A stretch of 64,000 bases of DNA from Mauremys mutica (Eukaryota > Chordata > Testudines > Geoemydidae). The notes under the pieces are model-generated. The model had not been told where the DNA came from, made no database searches, and saw only the letters and a list, made by a program, of their open reading frames with translations. Position 1 is the first letter of the stretch. The number at the start of each line of letters is the position of its first letter. Location of the stretch: NCBI RefSeq assembly GCF_020497125.1, contig NC_059080.1:68368618-68432617 (forward strand), read 5' to 3'. This document shows positions 34,752 to 45,328 of this stretch, one piece after another. A program made the translations under genes and the position numbers.

Positions 34752-35738
34752 ACACTTAAGAACATAAGAATGGCCACACTGGGTCAGACCAAAGGTCCTT
34801 CAAGCCCATTATCCTGTCCTCTGACAGTGGTCAATGGCAGGTGCCCCAAAGGGAATGAACAGTGATCCATGCCCTGTCACCCAATCCCAACTTCTGGCAA
34901 ACAGAGGCTAGGGACACCATTCTTGCTCATCCTGGCTAATAGCCATTGATGGACCTATCTTCAATTAATCTATCTAGCTCCCTTTTGAACCCCATTATAG
35001 TATTGGCCTTCACAATACCCTCTGGCAAGGAGTTCCAGAGGTTGACAGTGCGTTGCGTGAAAAATACTTTCTTGTGTTTGTTTTAAATCTGCTACCTATT
35101 AATTTCATTTGGTGGCCCCTTGTTCTTGTATTATGAGAAGGAGTAAATAACACTTTCTTTTTTACTTTCTCTATACCACTCATGATTTTATAGACCTCTA
35201 TCTTATCCCCCTTTAGTTGCCTATTTTCCAAGCTGAAAAGTCCCAAACTTATTAATATCTCCTCATACAGAAACCATTCTATACCCCTAATAATTTTTGT
35301 TGCTCTTTTCTGAACCTTTTCCAGTTCCAATATATCTTTTGTGAGATGGGGCGACCACAACTGCACGCAGTATTCAAGGCATGGGCGTACCATGGATTTA
35401 TATAGAGGCAATATGATATTTTCTGTCTTATTATCTATCCCATTCTTGATGATTCAGAACATTCCGTTTGCTTTTTTGACTGCTGCTGCACATTGAGTGG
35501 ATGTTTTCAGAGAACTATCCACAATGACTCCAAGATCTTTTTCTTGAGTGTTAACAGCTAATTTAGACCCATCATTGTATAGGTATAGTTAGGATTATGT
35601 TTTCCAAAGTGCATTACTTTGCATTTATCAACATTAAATTTCATCTGCCATTTTGTTGCCCAGTCACCCAGTTTTGTGAGATCCTTTTGTAGCTCTTCGC
35701 AGTCTGCCTGGGACTTAACTATGTTGAGTAGACATCAG
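34752..35738 (-). mobile_element. CR1 LINE 3' fragment
   Basis: A minus-strand CR1 of about 1 kb. The left edge carries the 3' UTR start of this subfamily (ACTTAAGAACATAAGAATGGCC on plus). Coding runs 35411 to 35010 on minus. The rest to 35738 is further upstream RT in broken frames. Confidence 0.92.
35010..35411 (-). pseudogene. CR1 ORF2 C-terminal fragment
   Basis: 133 codons open. Motifs in order: [19 protein letters not shown], then [44 protein letters not shown] and [10 protein letters not shown]. It then runs off frame in the WDSLP region, which reads in another frame. It is the same subfamily as the copy at 16864-17360, on the opposite strand. It corresponds only to the tail after the RT active site, so it has no activity. 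Confidence 0.9.
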
Positions 35739-36590
35739 GTAATGGTACATACAAATGGCTAGTTGTCTAAATATGTGTGTATATAAACACGTGATTTGCA
35801 TGTACAATTATAATAACTGAGCACACAAAGTGTGAAATTACAGCTATGTATTTATGCAGAAGCCTCAAATTTCCCTTTTTAAAACCGTGGTCCTGAGTTT
35901 CTTTCAATTGCCTTTCTTGTTACTAGTCAGTATTATTCTGCAATAAGAATAAGTGAAATTGATGCATAATAGATTTTTTTTTCCCACTGAACAGCTATTG
36001 CATTTCTTCAGTGAACTTGCTAGGCACAAATGTTCTAATATTCCTCCATTTTGTTCTAAAAAATTAATATAGGATCTATAAACCTAATTCTTGTAGGAAT
36101 TTATACTAGTTAATCTAGTACAATGTTTTCAATATATTTCAGTAAGAGGACTGAAAAACAGGAGAATGACATGGATTTGGAGAGTTCTATCTCATTTCCC
36201 ATAATCCATATCTGTCAATCATTATACCTGCAGTCAAGTGTTTATATTTATGACCAAGCAAGATCTCCCAAGACAAACAGCTTGCTACGGTAAGCCTGAA
36301 TTAATGTAAAAAAGGAGCATATTTTTCCTCTTTCCACTTCACTTTTATCAAACAATTATTTAAAAACAACAACCCTGAGCACTAGGTACATGCTTTCAAT
36401 CAGTCTGTACAAATTGGTACCATAACCCTTTGGAAACTTCTCTATTAATGTGGAAAGCAAGCATTCAAAACTCAGCAAATATAATTGTGCAATTTTAATT
36501 TTCATTCCAAAGATGGATCTGTTCAACTCAATTATATAATCTCTCAACAGTGCAATGTTCTGTTTTTATAAATATGTATTTCTCTCTCTG
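35739..36590. other. No gene recognised
   Basis: AT-rich sequence. Nothing supported. Confidence 0.5.
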
Positions 36591-36591
36591 G

Positions 36592-36853
36592 GCTTGTCTA
36601 TGCAGTGAGCTAATGTGCTCTACAGGTGTGTGGTTCCTAAAGAGTGCTAATGTTTTGCACATTAATTAGTCTGTGTAGTCCCAGTTGGTGCACTTTAACA
36701 TAGAGCAGTTTGAAAGGGGTTATGTTAAACATACTGGAGAACCTTTTGTGCTCACGAGCAGGATCTACACAAAGCACTTACTATGCAACATGTTAGTGCT
36801 CTTTGGAAATTACACATTGGTAAAGTGCATTACCCCACCATATAGACAAACCC
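36592..36853. mobile_element. MITE with GGGCTTGTCTAT ends
   Basis: The left end GGGCTTGTCTATGCA is mirrored by ATATAGACAAACCC on the right. About 260 bp and non-coding. The ends belong to the same motif group as the Harbinger-type MITEs, but a clean target duplication is not visible. Confidence 0.55.
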
Positions 36854-37548
36854 TTGGTGGTTTTTATTTTGCTTTTGTAATTTTCTGTTTTTAATTAGTT
36901 AAAAATAACAGTATAAACATCTAACTTATCCCAGTAAAAGGGGTAAATTCAGTGCTGGAGTAGTTGGATACAAGCCTATTGAAGTCATTTGTTTGATTTG
37001 TTGAACTCACTCAGGCTAGTGGTGAAATTGACTCTATAGCATGTGTGTAAGAGAGGGAGAACACCAAACTGTACAAAAATGTTATAGTGAGAAACTTGCA
37101 ACAACCAAATATTGTACATCAGATGACTCTTACTATGGGTAGCTGCATTGGGAGGGAGGGAGGGAGCTGAAGAGGAGAGCAGTCTTCATGGAGCCACATG
37201 GAACCCCCTCTGCACACAAGGGAGCACCCCTTGTGCTACGCTCTACCTCAGCCAACATTCTGGCCAGTATAGTTGTACCAGGAGACATACACGGGGCCAT
37301 CAATAGACTGGGCACAATGCACTTTCCTTACCAGACCAAAGGGGATCTGTGTGAGTCTCAGTCTGACTCCAGATCCACTCCTGGGGCAGCAAAAAACATG
37401 CTGATTGACTTGTGAAGAAGCCATGATTTAGCCTGAAGGGCTAATAATTTATTTAGCCACAACAGACATTAAAATCAAACAAAGCCCTGTGGAACTGATT
37501 GTTGCTTCTCCTGTTACAGAGTCTTCTGTGTCACCTGCTTGCTCACAC
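36854..37548. other. No gene; short (GGGA)n tract
   Basis: A GGGA tandem run lies at about 37149-37166. No other feature recognised. Confidence 0.5.
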
Positions 37549-37551
37549 TAA

Positions 37552-37680
37552 GGCCTTGTCTACACTACAAGACTATTTCGAATCAACTTAGTTCGAATTT
37601 GTGGATTCGACCTTATGAAGTCGAATTTGTGTATCCATACTAAATACGCTAATTCGAATTTCTGAGTCCACATTCACGGG
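37552..37680. repeat. Harbinger left end with TTCGAA subterminal motifs
   Basis: After the inverted repeat, words related to TTCGAATT occur about five times within about 110 bp. A matching cluster lies in the right end. Such subterminal repeats are plausible binding sites for the element's own proteins (inference). Confidence 0.6.
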
Positions 37681-37818
37681 GCCAGCGTCGACTTTGGAAG
37701 CGGTGCACTGTGGGAAGCTATCCCACAGTTCCCGCAGTCCCCGCTGCCCATTGGAATGCTGGGTAGAGTCCCCAATGCCTGCTGGGGGAAAAAATGTGTC
37801 GAGGGTGGTTTTGGGTAA

Positions 37819-38382
37819 GTGTCGTCATTGAACCGTCAATCACAACCTCCCTCCCTCCGGGAAAGCGCCTGCGGGCAATCTGTTCGTGCACTTTTCTGGT
37901 CAGTGACAGCGCGGACGCCACAGCACTGCAAGCACGGAGCCCGCTGCGATCATCGCCGTTTTCTCCTCCTCGCACTTTATCGTCCACGTCTTCCACAGTC
38001 AGCTGCTGAGAAATTGGGCTACTTTTCAATGGTGCTGCAACCACTGGGGGACCATAGGGGACGTTTTACAAACATCAACGTCGGGTGGCCGGGCAAGGTT
38101 CATGATGCGTGTGTTTTCAGGAACTGTGGGCTGCTCAGATGCCTGCAGGAAGGTAGTTTCTTCCCGGACCACGAAATAACTGTTGTGGATGTGCAGATGC
38201 CTATAGTCATCCTCGGGGACCCAGCATGCCCGCTAATGCACTTGCTCATGAAGCCCTATACAGGCGCCTGGGACAGCGACAAGGAACTCTTCAAATACCA
38301 GCGAGCAGCGAGACCTGTGACTGTTCAGTTTCTTTACAGAGAAGCTGAACCTGCCCCTGTTTCTTTACCCAGTTACCGTTGA
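37819..38382 (+). pseudogene. Harbinger transposase (HARBI1-like), central fragment
   Basis: An open frame of 187 codons, of which about residues 67-163 are transposase. It shows GYFSMVLQPLGDHRGRFTNI, then NVGWPGKVHDACVFRN with the second catalytic-region aspartate (D96), then a GDPACPLMHLLMKPYTG segment. Residues 1-66 are unrelated sequence: the whole N-terminal half, with the helix-turn-helix and the GxxDGTH aspartate, is missing, apparently by a deletion joined at about 38017. The C-terminal part with the catalytic glutamate is also absent. The HARBI1 family excises and inserts the element in the nucleus with its Myb-like partner; this copy cannot. An AATAAA lies 60 bp after the stop (38445-38450). 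Confidence 0.88.
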
Positions 38383-38444
38383 CTCTCCTCTTCGGTTACA
38401 TACCCCGTTCACCCCGTTACCCCCACTTCCAGCACACGTGTAAA

Positions 38445-38450
38445 AATAAA
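38445..38450 (+). terminator. Polyadenylation signal for the transposase gene
   Basis: AATAAA, 60 bp downstream of the transposase stop codon and in the right orientation. Confidence 0.55.
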
Positions 38451-39018
38451 ATACATGTCCCATTATTACTTAACAAAGGTTTCTTTATTCATGACTTTTC
38501 GTGAAAGGGTTGAAACTGGGACGCAGGCTGTGCTGGGTAGGGTGTGCGGTGATGTAAAGACCGCCTCTAAACTCAAGGAATGACAGGCTCCTGCTCCTAG
38601 AGCGGTCCGCAGTGCCGGAAGGCTTCTTTCAACGGAGCCTGCCATCCCTCTTTATGGAATTCTGTGTGCGGGCGGATATGTGACCTTGTGGTGGAGGAGG
38701 ACGGATACAGATTCCTCAGCTGCGTGACTCAGCGGTCCAGGACAAGGACCGCTGTATAAGATCTGTAACCGCCCTCCCCCGCTGCAAAGTCACATCTCCC
38801 CCGCCCACACAGATCCTGGAAACCACCTCCAAAAACCGACCAGGGTGCCTACTGACTGCACCGTGTGTGTGACCCGCTGCTGATCCTGCCCCCCGTGTCT
38901 GTATCCTGGGAAAGGTGACTGTCCTATGCAATTAACCACCCCCTTCCCCACGCCCCCCATTCAAACACAGTCTTCTTTGAAAAAACATAACGGAAACAGT
39001 AATTAACAGCAAAGCATT

Positions 39019-39024
39019 TTTATT
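39019..39024 (-). terminator. Polyadenylation signal for the Myb-like gene
   Basis: AATAAA on minus, about 160 bp after the stop of the Myb-like exon at 39185. A further one lies at 38489-38484. Confidence 0.5.
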
Positions 39025-39184
39025 AATTAAGTAGACAGTTAGGGGATGGGACTGGGATTGGGACTACTGTGAGTCTGGAAGTGAAGGACTTCGGCAAATG
39101 TAGGGTATGATAGCTTTTGGGTACTTGAGCACTGTGCTATGGTGCAGTGACAGTATTCATGTCCCCGGCCGCCCCTCCTCCTGA

Positions 39185-39557
39185 TTATTTTCGGTGAGGG
39201 GGGTATGGGACTTTGTGGCGGGGGAGTGCGGTTGCAGATACACTGCAGGGTGTCTCTGTCCTCCTGCGGTCCTGCAGAACATCCACAAGGCGCCTGAGCG
39301 TGTCCGTTTGCTCCCTCACTAGTCCAAGCGTTGTTTCAGTCGCCTGCTTGTCTTCCTCACGCCACCTCTCCTCCCGTTCGCTGTGTGAGCGCTGGCACAG
39401 AGAGACGGTCTCCCTCCACTGGCTCTGCTGGTCCGCCTCTGCTAGGTAGCAGCCCATACGTCCTCGAACATCTTGTCCCTTGTCTTTTTCTTTCGCCGCC
39501 TAATCTTTGCCAGCCTCTGCGAGGGGGATGCTGTGGCAGGTCTGGAGACAGTGGAAG
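39185..39557 (-). pseudogene. Harbinger Myb/SANT-like gene, exon 2
   Basis: The 3' exon of the element's DNA-binding gene. It begins after an AG acceptor (CCCATCTCACAG on minus, ending at 39558) and continues the frame of exon 1 in phase 1. It encodes a basic stretch ending QRLAKIRRRKKKTRDKMF (possible nuclear localisation), then a charged, probably helical C-terminus with QWRETVSLCQRSHSEREERW, RLVDVLQDRR and a stop at 39185. A frame change near 39447-39460 separates the two parts, so the exon is broken. It works with the transposase in intact elements, by recruiting it to the element ends and nucleus. Confidence 0.8.
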
Positions 39558-41481
39558 CTGTGAGATGGGAAACAGGGAGTGAATTCCTTGCAAAGATACA
39601 TTTTTGCGAACAATTAACTGAGTCTAGGCTGTCTCTGTGAATTCTGGGTTGAGACCCCTGTGCCTGCTGGGGCACAAATCATTTTCGCGGTGGATTCTGG
39701 GTAAATGTCGCCAGTCATTCCTTCCTCCGGGAAAGCAACGGCAGACAATCATTTCAAGCACGTTTTCCCAGAATTGCCCTGGCATACGCCATAGCGTGGC
39801 AACCATGGACACTGTTTTGCCTTTTGTGTATGTCACCGTATGTGTACTAGATGCCGCTGACAGAGGCGGGCCAGCAGCGCTACACAGCAGCATGCTTTTG
39901 CTTTTGCATGACAGCAGAGATGGTTACCAGCCATATTGCACCATCCAAACCCTTCCATAAATTGGAAGTAAGATGATCATGGCTACCAGTCCTTTTGTAC
40001 CATTTGCTGCTGTCATAAGTGCCCCTGGCTGCTCTTAGCCAGGGGCGCAAAAGCCAAAATTGGGAATGACTCCCTGAGTCAATCCCTCCTTTTTGGTACC
40101 TAAAAATAGAATCAGTCCTGCCTAGATTATGGGCAAGTGTAGTAGAGAACCACTGTATCATAGAACCAGAGAGCACAGCTGCTCTGTGTCCGATCCTGCA
40201 TAAATTATGAGCTGTATGCTATTCACAGGGGGTGCTCCTGCAACAACACCACCTGTTCATTCCGTTCTTCCCCCAGCCTTCCTGGGCTACCGTAGCATTG
40301 TCCCCCCACTTGTGTGATGAAGTAATAAAGAATGCAGGAATAAGACACAGTGACTTGTTTGTGAAAAATGAGTGGAAGGAAGCCTCCAGCTGCAATGATA
40401 GTCCAGGCAGGACATTAAGGAGTGTGGATGAAGGAGCCCATCATCCCTCTGCTAGTCCAGGGGCAATTGAATCTTTTATTTACAATGAAGGGTGGGGGCT
40501 GATGGAGCTCAGCCCCCTGTTGCAATGATGAGGACGGTTACCAGCCATATTGTACCATCAGCCATCAAAAATTAGGGACAGGCGCCCTTGATCGACCTTA
40601 CTGATACTAGTCGGCATGGTTACCAGCCCTTTTGCACTGCCCCATGTGCCAATAGGCTGATGATGAGGATGGATTTCCATCTTATTGTACCATCAGCCAT
40701 CCATAGCGTGGGGGGAGCAAGGATGTTGGTGTTGAGTGCTGCACCATCGCGTCTATCTGCAGCATTCAGTAAAGATAGGGTGACATGTAAAAGAGTCAAC
40801 AGAGGATTGTTTTCACTTCTGGTGGTGGGTGGGGTGTGTGCGCAAATTGCCGAATTATGCCCTGACCCACTGCAGACACTGTGTTTGACCCTAGAAGCAT
40901 TTGGAGCTCATCCAAGAATGCAAATACTTTTCGGAGACAGCAGGAACTGTGGGATACCTTGCGTCCTCATTCCCCCCTCCCTCCATGAGCGTCCATTATA
41001 TTCTTTGGCTTTCCGTTACGGTCGTCACGCAGCTGCGTGCTGAGTCTGTGCTATGCCGTCTGTCCTTAGATTTTTTAAAAATACTTTGGACCAGGCGTAA
41101 AATTACAGTAATTAACCTAATTAGATGCAGGAGTCTCCGAGCGAGATCACCCTGAGGAGGGTCACTGAAGGAGATAGAGAGCGCATGCTGCGTGAAAGCT
41201 AGCACGAACCAGGGCCCGATGCAGCCGTGCAAGGGGAGGCAATGCTCCCTGAATACCGCATGAAAGCCTCGCGCGGAAAACGGTGCTATCACGGAGCACC
41301 CAATAAGGCAGCTCTCCTCAGGAACCTCCTGCTGATGCTTATCGATTAACGGAAGGAGAGCTTCATGGAGATCTCCCAGGAGGATTTCTGTTCTATCACC
41401 ATATATAGAGAGACCTCCTTCTCACACACTTCAGATTCCTGTTATATTAAGAATAAAAATTAACATGGTTACAGCACTTAC
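39558..41481 (-). other. Intron and interior of the Harbinger element
   Basis: This 1.92-kb stretch lies between a GTAAGT donor (41481-41476 on minus) and a CACAG acceptor. It holds diverged copies of a GGTTACCAGCC-N-TTGTACCATC word (about 39919, 39979, 40533, 40614 and 40669), a perfect 10-bp-arm hairpin (40021-40030 with 40037-40046), and a segment (39660-39765) resembling the sequence just inside the left end (37768-37890). The open frames in it are not supported as genes. Confidence 0.6.
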
Positions 41482-41942
41482 CGACTGCTCCTTCCCCTGA
41501 TTCAGGGTCCGGGTTAATGGCCGGGGAGGGTTGTTGGGGGATCTCCGTGACGGTGATGAATAGATCCTGGCTGTCGGGGAAACCATCGTTGTAAGCGCTC
41601 TCGCCTGCCTCGTCCTCCACAAACACTTCCTCATCTTCCCCGTCTGCGAACATCACCGAGGAACTGGCCGTCGACACTGTCCCATCGTCAGAGTCCACGG
41701 TCACTGGTGGGGCAGTGGTGGCAGGCTCCGTAGCGTCCGTTTGCCGCTTTGATTTTTTGGTAGCCTTGTTTGGGGTCCTTGATTTTCACGCGGCGCTGCG
41801 TTGCATCCTGCCTGTATCCTCTGTCTCTCATGGCTTTGGAGACCTTCTCGTAGGTCTTCGCATTCCCTGTTTTGGAGCGCAGCTCCGAAAGCACAGACTC
41901 CTCGCCCCACACACTGATCAGATCGAAGAGTTCCCAGTCAGT
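41482..41942 (-). pseudogene. Harbinger Myb/SANT-like gene, exon 1
   Basis: A minus-strand exon encoding the trihelix Myb/SANT-like DNA-binding domain: TDWELFDLISVWGEESVLSE, then NAKTYEKVSKAMRDRGY, then RRVKIKDPKQGYQKIKAANG. A TAG at 41945-41943 cuts off the expected N-terminal start. After the last motif the C-terminal helix of the domain is missing and the frame changes near 41700, an internal deletion. An acidic stretch follows (FADGEDEEVFVEDEAGESAY, then DLFITVTEIPQQPSPAINPD) and the exon ends at a GTAAGT donor. In intact Harbingers this protein binds the element ends. Similar proteins are often annotated in turtles as Myb-like or SANT-domain genes. Confidence 0.85.
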
Positions 41943-42189
41943 CTATGCTGGGTCCCTCTTTCTATTCACAGATAACATGAACTCCTCTGCTGGAGAGCTC
42001 TGCATCGTTGCAGGTGCTGCGGAGCTCGCCCCGATGTCCAGCCAGGACGTCAGATTCAAAGTGCCCAGACAGGAAAATGAATTCAAATTTTCCCGGGTCA
42101 TTTCCTGTGTGGCTGGTCAGAGAATCCAAGCTCGGACTGCTGTCCAGAGCGTCAACAGAGTGGTGCACTGTGGGATAGCTCCCGGAGCT

Positions 42190-42395
42190 ACTAAGTTCGA
42201 TTTGCATCCACACCTAGCCTAATTCGAGCTAGCCATGTCGAATTTAGCGTTACTCCACCTGTCGGGGTGGAGTACCAAATTCGAACTAACGAGCCCTCTA
42301 GTTCGAATTAAATGGCTTCCTGGTGTGGACGGTTGAGCGGTTAGTTCGAATTAACGCTGCTAAATTCGCATTAAAGTCCTAGTGTAGACCAGGCC
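42190..42395. repeat. Harbinger right end with TTCGAA subterminal motifs
   Basis: Six or seven words related to TTCGAATT lie within about 170 bp before the right terminal repeat, mirroring the left end. Confidence 0.6.
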
Positions 42396-42398
42396 TAA

Positions 42399-43066
42399 TT
42401 CTGTGATGGAAGAAAAATAAGTCTATAATTAGCCACTAGAGGGAGCTAATGAATCCCATGAATGTAACAAGGACCTATTGATATGGAAGAAGAAAAATAG
42501 TTTAAATTGCATTATAAGAATATAGATTATATTTTCCTGTTCATATTAACTTCCCTTGTACTTTCATGCCAAAGTTTTATGAAAATTAGTCCTGATTTAT
42601 TATTTTGTCATACAGCTGCTGAGCAGAACAAGGCCATCAGAAATGCTTGCAGTTTGGAATTATAACAAATTTATTATGCCAAATTCTGCTCTGAGTTATA
42701 CAACCACAAATCTCATGAAGTCAGTGAAGATGAAGATTTGGATAATAATGGATATCAGAGTTTGACTCATGTCAGCATTTTAAATGATAAGAGAAAGTTT
42801 ATTTTTTCAGAACTTCACACTGAAGACCTTACATGAAATAAGCATATGCAGGGAAACCCAGAACTTCAGTATAAATCTATCTCCTCAGCACAAACAGTGC
42901 GCTCTTGAAAACTGATGTAGATTTTTGAAGCTGTATAAAGTTTCTATTAAACAAAGATGGAATCCTGAGCCTGTTGAAAGCAATGATTAAACTCCCATTT
43001 ACTTTCACAGGGCCAAGATTTCACTCAAGGCCTTCATTTTTTTCCACCTCTTTAATGATGGTGTTT
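42399..43066. other. No gene recognised
   Basis: AT-rich sequence. Nothing supported. Confidence 0.5.
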
Positions 43067-43412
43067 AGACTCATAGACTCACAGGTCAGAAGGGGACCAT
43101 CATGAACATCTAGTCTGACCTCCTGCACATTGCAGGTCACAAAACCTCATCCACTCACTCCTGAAATAGACCACTAACCTCTGGCTGAGTTACTGAAGTC
43201 CTCAAATCATGGTTTAAAGACTTTGTGTTACAGAGAATTCACCATTTACACTAGTTTAAACCTGCAATTAACCCATGCCCCATGCTGCGAGGAAGGCGAA
43301 AACTCCTCAGGGTCTCTGCCAATCTGACCCAGGAAAAATTCCTTCCGGACCCCAAATAGGGCGATCAGTTAGATCCTGAGCATGTGGGCAGGGCCCACCA
43401 GACAGACACCAG
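43067..43412 (-). mobile_element. CR1 LINE 3' UTR fragment
   Basis: The same subfamily and region as 18757-19195: antisense 3' end at the left (ACTCATAGACTCACAGGTCAG), then the shared CTCCTGCACATTGCAGGTCAC and GCCCCATGCTGCGAGGAAGG words. The minus-strand frame 43684-43307 is a shadow. Confidence 0.82.
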
Positions 43413-43755
43413 AAGTAAAAGCGAAAGCTCACTGAAGTTAGAGGAGAGAGTATCATTGACTTCAGTGGGCTTTGGACCAGGCAATAAACTGCAGGGCTTG
43501 TTTGCTTATAAGTTGGAACGATCACAATAAGCGTAATACAAGTTTTCTCCAGTAAAGGAGTATCCACCACAAAATACTCTATTGTGAGTGACAGAGCTGT
43601 AATTCTAAATATCAAATATTCAAGAATGGTTTTTAATCCTTTCATTTCCTCTGACTGGAGCCTCCACACAATCCAGTAGCTCAACTACAAGATGTTCAAG
43701 AAATACACACTGTAAAGTCAAATGAAACCTGTTCCTTTTAGTTTGTCACGATGTG
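43413..43755. other. No gene recognised
   Basis: Nothing supported. Confidence 0.5.
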
Positions 43756-43766
43756 CTTTTTAAACA

Positions 43767-43948
43767 CAGCAAAGAATCCTGTGGCACCTTATAGACTAAC
43801 AGACGTTTTGCAGCATGAGCTTTCGTGGGTGAATACCCACTTCTTCAGATGCAAGTGCACTTGCATCTGAAGAAGTGGGTATTCACCCACGAAAGCTCAT
43901 GCTGCAAAACGTCTGTTAGTCTATAAGGTGCCACAGGATTCTTTGCTG
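43767..43948. repeat. Perfect 182-bp palindrome
   Basis: Two 91-nt arms, 43767-43857 and 43858-43948, are exact reverse complements with no spacer; the centre is GTG|CAC. I compared the arms base by base and found no mismatch. Confidence 0.95.
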
Positions 43949-43987
43949 CTTCTACAGAACCAGACTAACACGGCTACCCCTCTGATA
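43770..43987 (+). mobile_element. Penelope-like element, perfect foldback
   Basis: A 218-bp insertion flanked by a 14-bp duplication, CTTTTTAAACACAG (43756-43769 and 43988-44001). Its first part is an inverted copy of the 3' body; the sense body follows without a spacer, then the terminal tail ending CCCCTCTGATA. The inverted and sense bodies make a perfect palindrome of 182 bp (43767-43948, its first three bases shared with the target duplication). No coding content. Confidence 0.9.
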
Positions 43988-44001
43988 CTTTTTAAACACA
44001 G

Positions 44002-45328
44002 TGTCTCTTTTATATCAGCCTAGAGACCTATACAGGTGTAGTTCCCATCCCATTATTAGGGCTGGACAAAGCTGGAAAAAAGTGAGTTCAGGGATCACTG
44101 AAGTTAAGCAAATTCAAGTGTGACCCTAAGACCGAACTCCTCCCCATGCTCTCTGCATACCAGGGGGCAGGGTTCTTTTGAGCTAGTCTCACAACATGCT
44201 GCCTTTACAATGCAAATGTTGTCATTGCAAAGATATGCCCATCGGATTCAAATTTCATAAAGTCCCAGTTCAATATGGCAGGTGAAAATGCAGACATGAA
44301 ACACACGTGATACACTATGCAAAAGCTAGGACTTGTAACAACAGTTTCCCACAGAAACTGGGATTGCATTCTTGTGTTCTAGAGATTGTACATTATGGCT
44401 GTATGGTGCATGTGGTAAAGTGGATGTCACCTCCAGTGAAATCATCTCATGTGAGGTTTATCATGTTAGACAATGCAACTTTATTAGAGGCGCTGTGATC
44501 TTGCAGTACATTTTTTGTCTTGGCTTATGTGCTTTGGAGATACATGGTGGGAAGAGAGAGAAGGCAGTTCTCCCCAGAAGCTTCTTCAGATCAATTGGTC
44601 CATGACTGTGAAGCTAGGGTCTGGATTTATATAAGCAGCCGGATGAGAACAGACTTCATGGCATAGAACAACATGGCACTTTATACCATTGTCAGTCAGT
44701 ATTGACTTATCTTGACTGATGTGTGAGACATTATAGAACTAGGCTTTGAACTAGCAATGTGCTATATGGATGGAATTTCTAGCCTTGTTCAAATGTCAGG
44801 TGATCCGCTTGTAGATATTACCATTCCCCCAAGCAGCACCTTATCTCTTGATTTCCCGCCCCTTGCAACAAATATAACGATCGAGCCAACCTTTTAGAAC
44901 TGACATTCATCATCTCAATCTGATTGTAAAAGGTGTGGAGGAGACAAATGCCAGGGATGGGGAGCAGGGTGGGGGGGGGGATGTAACATTTATCATCTGC
45001 ATTAGAATTTGAAATGCGGTAATTTCCCTGTCTACTTCCAATTTTCAACTGTTTTTGAAGAGCAGTTTCCTGTCCCACACATTATAAGTGATGTGGCCTT
45101 TCACATTTAATAGCAACCCATGCCATTAAGATGGAACATCTTTTGCTTTTCTGGTTGCTAAGTAACCCATATTTACAAGTGTAGCTTGAGGTGGAAGTTT
45201 ATTAACCCTAAGATGTTCACCTTTTTTCTACACAGACAGATGAAAACTCTGACATTAATTAGAAGGAATATATAACTTTAAAAGAACTAAATGTGCTTCA
45301 GTCATTCCCAATGAGAGAGAGATGGTTC
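44002..45328. other. No gene recognised; G-run
   Basis: Chance frames only. A run of ten or more G lies near 44971-44980. Confidence 0.5.

Larger units (their letters stand above)
37552..42395. mobile_element. PIF/Harbinger DNA transposon, 4.84 kb
   Basis: The terminal inverted repeats GGCCTTGTCTACACTA (left) and the reverse complement of the right end match at 15 of 16 positions. TAA flanks both sides (37549-37551 and 42396-42398), as expected for this superfamily. It carries the two-gene arrangement of animal Harbingers: a DDE transposase (plus, near the left end) and a Myb/SANT-like protein (minus, near the right end), converging. Both ends have clusters of TTCGAA-containing words. The transposase is gutted and the Myb-like gene has lesions, so it cannot mobilise itself. 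Confidence 0.92.

Noticed and set aside
39915..40700. Spaced repeats considered as a CRISPR array
   Set aside because: The repeats are diverged and irregularly spaced, in a vertebrate transposon with no cas genes.
40588..41043. 151-codon plus-strand frame in the Harbinger interior
   Set aside because: It covers the GGTTACCAGCC-type repeats and intron sequence. I see no domain, so I kept it as repeat structure only.
43767..43948. Palindrome considered as a replication origin, terminator or attachment site
   Set aside because: The target duplication and shared sequence with three other insertions show it is a PLE foldback.
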